Source: WRKB01 sp031551145 (GTDB lineage: Bacteria > Desulfobacterota > Desulfovibrionia > Desulfovibrionales > Desulfovibrionaceae). From it: a stretch of 64,000 nucleotides of DNA. Within the stretch, counting starts at the first letter, position 1; every line of letters starts with the position of its first letter. Position numbers and translations under genes: made by a program. The notes below the pieces were generated by a model. It did no database searches. It was not told the DNA's origin and was given only the letters and a program-made list of their open reading frames with translations. Below are positions 33,012 through 39,626 of the stretch, piece by piece. Location of the stretch: positions 1 to 64,000 of the forward strand of contig JAVBNZ010000007.1 of assembly GCA_031551145.1 (NCBI GenBank), written 5' to 3'.

Positions 33012-34616
33012 ATGAAAAAAACCTTCGCAGTTCCTGCAATTGCGCTTGCGATGCTCGCCGGCGCCCCAGGGGCCGAAGCCGTTGACTTTAAAGCCAAGGG
33101 TGAATGGATTTTCGAGTTCAGCTACAACGACGGATTGAGTTTCGCGCGCAACACCCGCGCAACGGGGCCGGACGGCAAACGCTACAGCCGTTACGGCAAC
33201 GGCCGGGGAGGCGACAATTTCACCGCCGCCCAGCGCGTGCGCCTGCAGTTGGACGCTGTGGCTTCCGAAAGTCTTTCCGGCCAGGTGTTCTTTGAAATCG
33301 GCAACCAGAACTGGGGCCGCGCCGATCAGGGCGGCGCGCTGGGCACGGACGGAATAATGGTGGAAGTGCGCCGCGCCTTTATCGACTGGATCGTGCCCAA
33401 CACCGACCTGCGCGTGCGCATGGGCCTTCAGGGCATGGCGCTGCCCAGCTACACCTTTGATTCCGGCGTGTTCAACGACGATGTGGCCGGCGTCACCGCT
33501 TCCTACCGGTTCACCGACAACGTCAGCCTGCTCGCCTTCTGGGCCAGACCGTACAACGACAACTACATCAACAGCCATCCGGGACAGGGCGATTCCTCCG
33601 CCTTCATGGACAACACCGACGCCTTCGGCGTGGTGCTGCCCCTGACCTTCGACGGTTTCAAAATCACGCCCTGGGGCATGGTTTCCTTTATCGGCCCCAA
33701 CTCCCTCGGCCCCAACAACAACGGCACCGCCGGCGGCGACCAGAGCCTGAACGTCGCTTCCGGTCTCACCCCCGCCTATTGGCGCACCGGCAACACGCGC
33801 GGCTACGGCGGTCCCGCCCGCAACAACGGGGAATACGCCACCGCCTGGTGGGCCGGCCTGACGGGCGAAGTGACGGCCGCCGATCCCCTGCGCGTCGCCT
33901 GGGACGCGAACTACGGCTCCGTTTCCTATAACGACACCGCCTATCTCAACCGTTCCGGCTGGTTCATCAACCTGCTCGTCGAATACAAGCTGGACTGGGG
34001 TGTTCCCGGCATTTACGGCTGGTACGGATCGGGCGACGACAGCAACCCAAAGAACGGTTCCGAACGCATGCCCGTGTTCAGCATCAACAACAGCGACCTG
34101 GGCCTTTCCACTTTCGGTTTCAACGGCGGGTATTTCGCGGCGAACTCCGACGGCTACAGCCTCGGCCAGACCTACGCCGGCACCTGGGGCATAGGCGTGC
34201 GCATCCGCGACATATCCTTCATCGAAGACCTCACGCACACCGTGCGCGTGAACCTTTTCAGCGGCACCAACGATCCGGTCAACGCCAAATACATTACGGG
34301 GAAAAAGGATTGGGGCAATGACGGACGCGCCTCCGGCGGCGTGTACAACGACTTCAACGGCGGCCCCGGCAGTTTGTCGGGCGTGTACCTGACCACCGCG
34401 GACTACGGCATGGAGGTCAACGTCGATTCGCTCTACAAGATTTATGAAAATCTGGATATGATGGTCGAACTCGGCTACATCCATCTCTGGCTTGACCAGA
34501 GCAAGGGGGTGTGGGGTTCCGGCTGGGCAAACGGCATCCCGGGCGGCCAGACCGTGCGCGGCGTGAGCGTGACCGACGCGGTGAAAGCCTCCGTGTTCTT
34601 CCGCTACAGCTTCTAG
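33012..34616 (+). CDS. Outer-membrane porin, paralogue 2
   Basis: This 534-residue paralogue has signal peptide MKKTFAVPAIALAMLAGAPGAEA and the same C-terminal signature SVFFRYSF. Differences from porin 1 sit in a few loop regions: after FARNTRATGPDGKRYS, around NDNYINSHPGQGDSS, and NSLGPNNNGTAGGDQS. These are the likely surface or constriction loops, so the copies may differ in pore selectivity or antigenicity. The ATG follows GGAGA. The TAG stop is the first triplet of a palindromic repeat element, which precedes the terminator. Confidence 0.93.
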   Translation: MKKTFAVPAIALAMLAGAPGAEAVDFKAKGEWIFEFSYNDGLSFARNTRATGPDGKRYSRYGNGRGGDNFTAAQRVRLQLDAVASESLSGQVFFEIGNQNWGRADQGGALGTDGIMVEVRRAFIDWIVPNTDLRVRMGLQGMALPSYTFDSGVFNDDVAGVTASYRFTDNVSLLAFWARPYNDNYINSHPGQGDSSAFMDNTDAFGVVLPLTFDGFKITPWGMVSFIGPNSLGPNNNGTAGGDQSLNVASGLTPAYWRTGNTRGYGGPARNNGEYATAWWAGLTGEVTAADPLRVAWDANYGSVSYNDTAYLNRSGWFINLLVEYKLDWGVPGIYGWYGSGDDSNPKNGSERMPVFSINNSDLGLSTFGFNGGYFAANSDGYSLGQTYAGTWGIGVRIRDISFIEDLTHTVRVNLFSGTNDPVNAKYITGKKDWGNDGRASGGVYNDFNGGPGSLSGVYLTTADYGMEVNVDSLYKIYENLDMMVELGYIHLWLDQSKGVWGSGWANGIPGGQTVRGVSVTDAVKASVFFRYSF

Positions 34617-34742
34617 AGCAGATTAACTTTGAAACGCCCGCTCCGGCCGTGGCCGGCGAAAGTAAATTTCGCCTCCGCCTGCGCGGCGGCCGGCGCTTTG
34701 CACCGGCAGAGCATTTAAACATTTTCAATGGTAAAATGCTCC
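34614..34742 (-). repeat. TAGAGC palindromic element after porin 2
   Basis: This 129-bp copy starts at TAGAGCAGATTAAC, whose TAG is the porin 2 stop, and ends at AAAATGCTCC. Read on the minus strand it shows GGAGCATTTTACC...AAATGCTCT, CCGG...CCGG and GGCGAAATT..CTTTCGCC stems and the TTTCAAAGTTAATCTGCTCTA tail. It is similar to the copy at 25705. Confidence 0.85.
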
Positions 34743-34771
34743 AAGCAGCCAACCCGCTCACGCTTCACAAT

Positions 34772-34805
34772 CAGAGGGGCCGCAAGAGGCCCCTCTGGTA
34801 TTTTT
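34772..34805 (+). terminator. Rho-independent terminator after porin 2
   Basis: CAGAGGGGCC and GGCCCCTCTG form a 10-bp stem with loop GCAAGA, followed by GTATTTTTC. It lies 155 bases after the stop, beyond the repeat element. Confidence 0.88.
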
Positions 34806-34891
34806 CTTTCACCCGCACGGGTCGCGCGCCGGAAAAGCGCGGTCTTTCTTCCTCTTTTGTCGCGGTATCCCTGCGTTTCCGGCGTTTCCCC

Positions 34892-34920
34892 CTTGACTTT
34901 TCATAAAAACCGTATAGAAA
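34892..34920 (+). promoter_or_regulatory. Probable promoter for porin 3
   Basis: CTTGACT at 34892-34898, then TATAGA at 34913-34918 (spacer 14-15) or TAGAAA at 16. The sequence matches the region before porin 2. The 270 bases from here to the start codon hold a hairpin (CACGGAGTGCCGTG) and a repeat element but no gene. Confidence 0.5.
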
Positions 34921-35055
34921 GTTTTTGGTTGCGTCCGGCTGCATGCGGGGGCGCGAACACGGCAAACCGTCACGGAGTGCCGTGACATGAAAATATATAG
35001 CGGCTCTGGCCGGTATATATTTTTTTTGTACTGAGGGGGAAGTTCGGGAACATCC

Positions 35056-35172
35056 GGAGCGTTTCGCAGTGAAATATGCGAATGCTCTGCCGAAGCCCTG
35101 CCGCCGTGCGGGCGCAGGCGGAATTTTTCCGCCGGCCGCGCCGGAGCGGGTGTTTCAAGTCAATCTGCTCTA
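35056..35172 (+). repeat. TAGAGC palindromic element before porin 3
   Basis: This copy of about 117 bp runs from GGAGCGTTTCGCAG to CAATCTGCTCTA and ends directly at the porin 3 ribosome site (AAGAAGGGAAGGGG). It has the CGGGCGCAGGCGGAATTTTTCCGCC arm in which GGCGGAA pairs with TTCCGCC. It is in the 5' leader of the mRNA. Confidence 0.78.
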
Positions 35173-35189
35173 AAGAAGGGAAGGGGAAG

Positions 35190-36827
35190 ATGAAAAAAGC
35201 CGCCGCTGTCCTGGCGTTCGCGATGATGCTGTTCGCCGGCGCTCCGGGAGCCGAAGCCGTTGACTTCAAGGTCAAGGGCGAATGGATGTTTGAGTTCAGC
35301 TACACAGACGGGCTGAAATTCGCCCGCGACAGCCGTACTCCGGGCGCTGCCGCCCGATCCGCGCGCTGCGGCAACGGCAACGGCGGCGACAATTTCACGG
35401 CGGCCCAGCGCGTGCGCCTGCAGCTCGAAGCCGTGGTTTCCGAAAGCCTTATGGGCGAACTTTTTTTTGAAATAGGCGATACGAACTGGGGCCGCGCCGG
35501 CGGAGGGCCGGACGGCAAGGGCGTCGGCGGCGCGCTGGGCACGGACGGCATCTCCGTCAAAGTGCGGCGCGCCTATATCGACTGGTTCGCCCCCGAACTT
35601 CCCCTGCGCATCCGCATGGGCCTCCAGGGTCTGTCGCTGGCCAACTACAGCTTCGGCAGCGCCGTGTTCGACGACGACGCGGCCGGCATCGTCGCCGCCT
35701 GGTTTTTCAACAGAAACATCCATCTGAGCCTGTTCTGGCTCCGTCCCTTCAACGACAACTTCGCCGGTTCCGCCAACGACGGACTCTGGCGGGGCAACAT
35801 CACGCAGTCCGCCGGTTTTATGGACAATCTGGACGCCTTCGGCATTACCCTGCCGATGACCTACGACAGCTTCAAGCTCAGCCCCTGGTTTGCCTTCGGC
35901 TTTGCCGGCCCCAATACTCTGAGCACCCCGAATTCGGCCGGCGATCAGGCCGCCAACGTAACCGCCGGCATCAGCCCCGCCTACTGGCGCACCGGCACCA
36001 CCTATTACGGGGGCGGTCCGGCCAAGATCAACCGCGATTATTTCCTGGCCATATGGGCGGGCCTGTCGGGCGAAATCACGGCAGCCGATCCTCTGCGCGT
36101 GGCCTGGGACGTGAACTACGGCTCCCTCAGCTACAGGGAAACCACGTACAGAAACCGCGCCGGCTGGTTCGCCAACCTGCTTGTCGAATACAAGCTCGAC
36201 TGGGGCGTGCCCGGCATCTACGGCTGGTACGGCTCCGGCGACGACGCCGATCCCAAGAACGGTTCCGAGCGCATGCCGGTGTTCAGCATCAACAACACCA
36301 ACCTGGGCCTTTCCTCTTTCGGCTTCAACGGCGGGTATTATTCGGCGGTCAGCGACGGCGTTTCCCTGGGCATTTCCTATGCCGGCGGCTGGGGCATAGG
36401 CGCGCGCATCCGCGACCTGTCCTTTCTTGAAGACCTCTCGCACACCGTACGCGTGAACTTTTTCGGCGGCACCAACGATCCGGCCATGGCCAAATATATC
36501 ACCGGCAAGAAAAACTGGGGCAACGACGGCCGCGCCTCCGGTCAGCTCTGGACGGATTTCAACAGCACGGTCAACAACGCGGGCCTGGCCGGCACCTACC
36601 TGACCCGCATGGACTACGGCGTCGAAATCAACGTGGACAGCGTGTACAAGATTTATGAAAACCTCGATATGATGGTGGAACTCGGCTACATCCACCTCTG
36701 GCTCGATCAGAGCCGCGCCGTGTGGGGCGCGGGCTGGGCCGGCGGCATTCCCGGCGGTCAGACCATACGCGGCGTGAACGTGACGGATGCCGTCAAGGCC
36801 GCGGTGTTTTTCAGATACTCTTTTTAG
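35190..36827 (+). CDS. Outer-membrane porin, paralogue 3
   Basis: This 545-residue paralogue has signal peptide MKKAAAVLAFAMMLFAGAPGAEA and ends in KAAVFFRYSF. It is the most diverged of the three: the third strand region reads LEAVVSESLMGELFFEIGDTNWGRAGGGPDGKG, and the stretch around residue 170 (AAGIVAAWFFNRNIHLSLFWLRPFNDNF) replaces the more conserved version of porins 1 and 2. Porins 2 and 3 share more of the signal peptide end (GAPGAEAVDFK), so they may be the younger duplication. The ATG follows AAGGGGAAG. The TAG stop begins another repeat element. Confidence 0.93.
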   Translation: MKKAAAVLAFAMMLFAGAPGAEAVDFKVKGEWMFEFSYTDGLKFARDSRTPGAAARSARCGNGNGGDNFTAAQRVRLQLEAVVSESLMGELFFEIGDTNWGRAGGGPDGKGVGGALGTDGISVKVRRAYIDWFAPELPLRIRMGLQGLSLANYSFGSAVFDDDAAGIVAAWFFNRNIHLSLFWLRPFNDNFAGSANDGLWRGNITQSAGFMDNLDAFGITLPMTYDSFKLSPWFAFGFAGPNTLSTPNSAGDQAANVTAGISPAYWRTGTTYYGGGPAKINRDYFLAIWAGLSGEITAADPLRVAWDVNYGSLSYRETTYRNRAGWFANLLVEYKLDWGVPGIYGWYGSGDDADPKNGSERMPVFSINNTNLGLSSFGFNGGYYSAVSDGVSLGISYAGGWGIGARIRDLSFLEDLSHTVRVNFFGGTNDPAMAKYITGKKNWGNDGRASGQLWTDFNSTVNNAGLAGTYLTRMDYGVEINVDSVYKIYENLDMMVELGYIHLWLDQSRAVWGAGWAGGIPGGQTIRGVNVTDAVKAAVFFRYSF

Positions 36828-36957
36828 AGCATTTTGCTTTTGAAAATGCTCTGAAGACGCGGAACGAAGTGAAGCGGATTCCGCCCCGCAGGCGCAGGCG
36901 AAATCGCATTTCGCCGTGAAGCGCCGGAGGGAGCGTTTCAAAAACGATCTGCTCTGA
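36825..36957 (+). repeat. TAGAGC palindromic element after porin 3 (left arm of inverted pair)
   Basis: The 133-bp copy begins with TAGAGCATTTTGC, whose TAG ends porin 3. Stems: AGAGCATTTT/AAAATGCTCT, GCGGAA/TTCCGC and GGCGAAAT/ATTTCGCC. It ends with CGATCTGCTCTGA. It is about 97 percent identical, in inverted orientation, to 37800-37930. Confidence 0.9.
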
Positions 36958-36962
36958 GTTTT

Positions 36963-37010
36963 GCGGGGGAGGCGCGCTTTGAGAACAAGTGCTCCTCCCC
37001 CGTAGCCTTT
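36963..37010 (+). terminator. Probable terminator after porin 3
   Basis: GCGGGGGAGG pairs with CTCCTCCCCCG over a 20-base loop that itself contains GCGCTTTGAG...AAGTGC. The T-run after it is weak (CCTTTCT), so efficiency is uncertain. Confidence 0.5.
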
Positions 37011-37111
37011 CTGCACGTTTTTTCTCGGCGTACCGTGCCGAGGTCGCGAGCAGGCGGCCCGGCATGGCCGGTTTGCCCGCAAACCGGAGCGGGCGCCGTT
37101 TTTTTTGATCT

Positions 37112-37139
37112 TTGCTTTTTCCCCGAAACTTATTATATA
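37112..37139 (+). promoter_or_regulatory. Possible promoter for the mini-porin gene
   Basis: TTGCTT, 16 bases, then TATATA in the AT-rich stretch 37098-37150. The downstream bases TATAGAAAG are shared with the porin 3 promoter area. The leader to the start codon is about 80 bases. Confidence 0.42.
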
Positions 37140-37223
37140 GAAAGCAAGGAATCCCGCCGGGAGACATCCGGCGGAAAGCCCTCCAATGCGCCGTGTGGGC
37201 GCTCCAACGCGGGGGGACGGGAT

Positions 37224-37781
37224 ATGCGACGCTTCTATACTTTTCTTCTTGCCTGCCTGCTTATACTGAACGCAACGGGCCGTTCTTCGGCCGAAACGCG
37301 TGTGGTGTGGGATGCCGGCTCCGTCTCTCCCAAGTCTTCTTTCTCCCCCTTCACACCCGGCGCGGATCGCAGTTCTCCTTTTGCGCGGGATACAACGGAA
37401 CTTTTCGGCGGCCTGCGCTTTTTCAGCCCCGGCGGGCCGATTCCCGGCGCGGACGCTTTCGGCGCCCAAAGTATGGGCGCGCGCATCCACAGTGCGATTC
37501 TGCCGAAGGATTTTTCACACGATCTGCGCCTGAGCTTTTTCGGGCCTTCGGTTTCCGGCGCGCGAGGCCGGGGAACGGACGCCTCCTTTGCCACTTCCTA
37601 CAGCATTTACAATAATATGGAAATTCTGCTGGAGCTGGGCTATACCCACTTCTGGTTCGACAGCAGCGGCTGGATGCTCGGTGCCGGGGGCGCCGGCGGA
37701 GGGCCGCCGTTTGAAATTCTGCACGGAAATTCCTTGCCCGATGCGGGAAGGGCCGGGATGTTCTTCAAGTATTCGTTTTGA
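37224..37781 (+). CDS. Mini-porin: porin-related protein of 185 residues
   Basis: The protein has a signal peptide (MRRFYTFLLACLLILNATGRSSA), a Ser/Pro/Gly-rich middle, and a C-terminal part that is plainly related to the end of the full-length porins: YSIYNNMEILLELGYTHFWF against YKIYENLDMLVELGYIHLWL, and the final MFFKYSF against VFFRYSF. The segment RIHSAILPKDFSHDLRLSFFGPS also matches the last third of the porins. About 350 residues of barrel are missing, so it cannot form the same pore alone; it may be a decayed copy or a small outer-membrane protein. It has its own promoter-like region, and repeat elements in opposite orientation flank it. Confidence 0.72.
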   Translation: MRRFYTFLLACLLILNATGRSSAETRVVWDAGSVSPKSSFSPFTPGADRSSPFARDTTELFGGLRFFSPGGPIPGADAFGAQSMGARIHSAILPKDFSHDLRLSFFGPSVSGARGRGTDASFATSYSIYNNMEILLELGYTHFWFDSSGWMLGAGGAGGGPPFEILHGNSLPDAGRAGMFFKYSF

Positions 37782-37799
37782 GGAGGCGGGGCCTCGCCT

Positions 37800-37930
37800 G
37801 GAGCAGATTGTTTTTGAAACGCTCCCTCCGGCGCTTTACGGCGAAATGCGATTTCGCCTGCGCCTGCGGGGCGGAATCCGCTTCACTTCGTTCCGCGTCT
37901 TCAGAGCATTTTCAAAAGCAAAATGCTCCA
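37800..37930 (-). repeat. TAGAGC palindromic element (right arm of inverted pair)
   Basis: Inverted, nearly identical copy of 36825-36957; I count about four differences in about 130 bases. It lies between the mini-porin stop and the cobQ stop, two convergent genes, and a short GAGGCGGGGCCTC hairpin precedes it. Confidence 0.9.
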
Positions 37931-37935
37931 AAGCA

Positions 37936-39405
37936 TTACAATCCCAACAGGGTATGGATACGCGCCATGTCGAGGCTGTTGCGGACGGCGTCGGCCAGGC
38001 GATCCAGAGCCGGATTGAGGTCGTAAGGCGTAATGCGGCCCAGAGGCGGCAGACCGTTGCGCGCGCGCAGTTCGTCGAGAAAGGCGCGGCGGAAGGCGTC
38101 GGCATCGAAGATTCCGTGCGGGAGCGCGCCCAGGACAGGGGAGCGGTTCGAGATCAGGCCGAGGATTTTTCCTCCTGCGCCTTCCAGCAACACTTCCGTT
38201 TCTCCGTTTATGGGCACGAGGCGCGTGTCGGACAGAAGAAAGCCCGTGACGGGCAGGCCGCTTGCGCGGTGCGTGGCCGCGACGCGGCGGGCGGAGCGGG
38301 AGCCGCGTTCGGCGTGCAGGGGCAGAAGGCCGAGGCCGGGAAGGTCTTCTCCGGCTTCGCGCAGGGTGCGGCCGAGCAGCAGCAGGCCGCTGCCGAGTCC
38401 CAGGATCAGCGGGCCGGGCTTTGAGAGGGCGAGTTCATGCAGGGCGCGGGCCAGGCCGCTTGTCTCCAAAAAATCGAGGGTTCGCGCGGCACTGCCGGAA
38501 TCGGGCAGAACAACGGCCTGCGGCCGGCCCAGCTCCCCGGCCCGGCGTACGCTGCGCAGGCGCACGTCCGGCTCGCGGCGCAGGGGATCGAGGTCCGTGA
38601 AGTTGCCGATGTAGGGCGGTTCGATAAAGGCGATGTCGAGGCAGGCGCCTGCCGGCGCGTCCGGCGCCCGCTCGGCGAGGGCCAGGCTGTCCTCCTCGGG
38701 CAGGCCGATATCGGGCAGCCGGGGCACGATGCCCAGAAAGGGACGTCCGGTGCGGGCGCTGATATGATCGAGAGCCGGGCCGAGCAGGCCGGCGTCTCCC
38801 CGGAATTTGTTGAGGATGAAGCCGGCGGTGAGCGCGCGTTCTTCGGGATCGAGCAGTTCCCAGGTGCCGAGCAGGGCGGCGAACGCGCCGCCCTTGTCGA
38901 TGTCGCCGACCAGAAGCACCGCGGCCCGCGCATGGCGCGCCACAGCCATGTTGACGATGTCGTGGGCTTTGAGGTTGATTTCGGCCGGGCTGCCCGCGCC
39001 TTCGATGACCATGACGCCGGCTTCGGCCGCGAGTTCGTCGTACGCTCTTGCGGCCGCTTCCCAGGCCGTGGGTTTGTAGCGCAGGTATTCGGCCACCCGC
39101 ATGTGCCCCCGGGGTTTGCCGAGGAGCACGACCAGGGAGCCGGTGTCGGAAGAAGGCTTGAGCAGCACGGGGTTCATGCGCGCGTCGGGCCTGCGGCCTG
39201 CGGCCAAGGCCTGAAGGGCCTGGGCGTTGCTCATTTCCTCCCCGTTTTCGGTGAGGCAGGAGTTGAGGGCCATGTTCTGCGCCTTGAAAGGCGCGGGGCG
39301 CAGGCCGTCCTGCAGGAAAATGCGGCACAGGGCCGCGCAGAGCAGGCTTTTTCCGACATTGGAAGCGGTGCCTTGCAGCATGAGGGCGGGACAGGATGAC
39401 GGCAT
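37936..39405 (-). CDS. cobQ: Cobyric acid synthase with degenerate glutaminase site
   Basis: CobQ amidates four side chains of adenosyl-cobyrinic acid a,c-diamide in B12 synthesis. The 489-residue protein has the ATP-binding N-terminal domain (MLQGTASNVGKS, APFKAQNMALNS, VVIEGAGSPAEINL-like, GDIDKGGAFA) and a C-terminal class I glutamine amidotransferase-like domain. There the nucleophile elbow, usually GICGG, reads GLGSG, so the catalytic Cys is Gly338; the following GYEIHXG motif is also changed (GFLLSDTR), while HGIFD is kept. The enzyme may use free ammonia. I chose the ATG at 39405; the frame opens earlier, but no ribosome site helps. Confidence 0.88.
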   Translation of the reverse strand: MPSSCPALMLQGTASNVGKSLLCAALCRIFLQDGLRPAPFKAQNMALNSCLTENGEEMSNAQALQALAAGRRPDARMNPVLLKPSSDTGSLVVLLGKPRGHMRVAEYLRYKPTAWEAAARAYDELAAEAGVMVIEGAGSPAEINLKAHDIVNMAVARHARAAVLLVGDIDKGGAFAALLGTWELLDPEERALTAGFILNKFRGDAGLLGPALDHISARTGRPFLGIVPRLPDIGLPEEDSLALAERAPDAPAGACLDIAFIEPPYIGNFTDLDPLRREPDVRLRSVRRAGELGRPQAVVLPDSGSAARTLDFLETSGLARALHELALSKPGPLILGLGSGLLLLGRTLREAGEDLPGLGLLPLHAERGSRSARRVAATHRASGLPVTGFLLSDTRLVPINGETEVLLEGAGGKILGLISNRSPVLGALPHGIFDADAFRRAFLDELRARNGLPPLGRITPYDLNPALDRLADAVRNSLDMARIHTLLGL

Positions 39406-39486
39406 AATGAGAAAGCTAGCAACAAAAATTTTATGACACAAGGCGCTGTTGCGCCCCCGTACGGGCTTTTGACGTTTTTCCCCAGG

Positions 39487-39514
39487 CTTGCACATTGTGC
39501 GGGAAGCGTATAAA
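39487..39514 (+). promoter_or_regulatory. Possible promoter for asmA
   Basis: CTTGCA, 16 bases, then TATAAA (39509-39514), in the divergent gap between cobQ and asmA, about 110 bases before the asmA start. Confidence 0.45.
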
Positions 39515-39626
39515 TGTTTGATATTCTATTGGAGCGATCTCCGGCGGCTTCGCGGCCGGGTCGTTCTCCGGACGGCCGTTTTTCCCGGAGCGTTCGGGGC
39601 ATTTTTCGAACAGGCAGGTATGCGGC

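Noticed and set aside
36825..37930. Composite transposon made of the inverted pair
   Set aside because: There is no transposase, no visible target-site duplication, and the same element occurs singly at many other sites.
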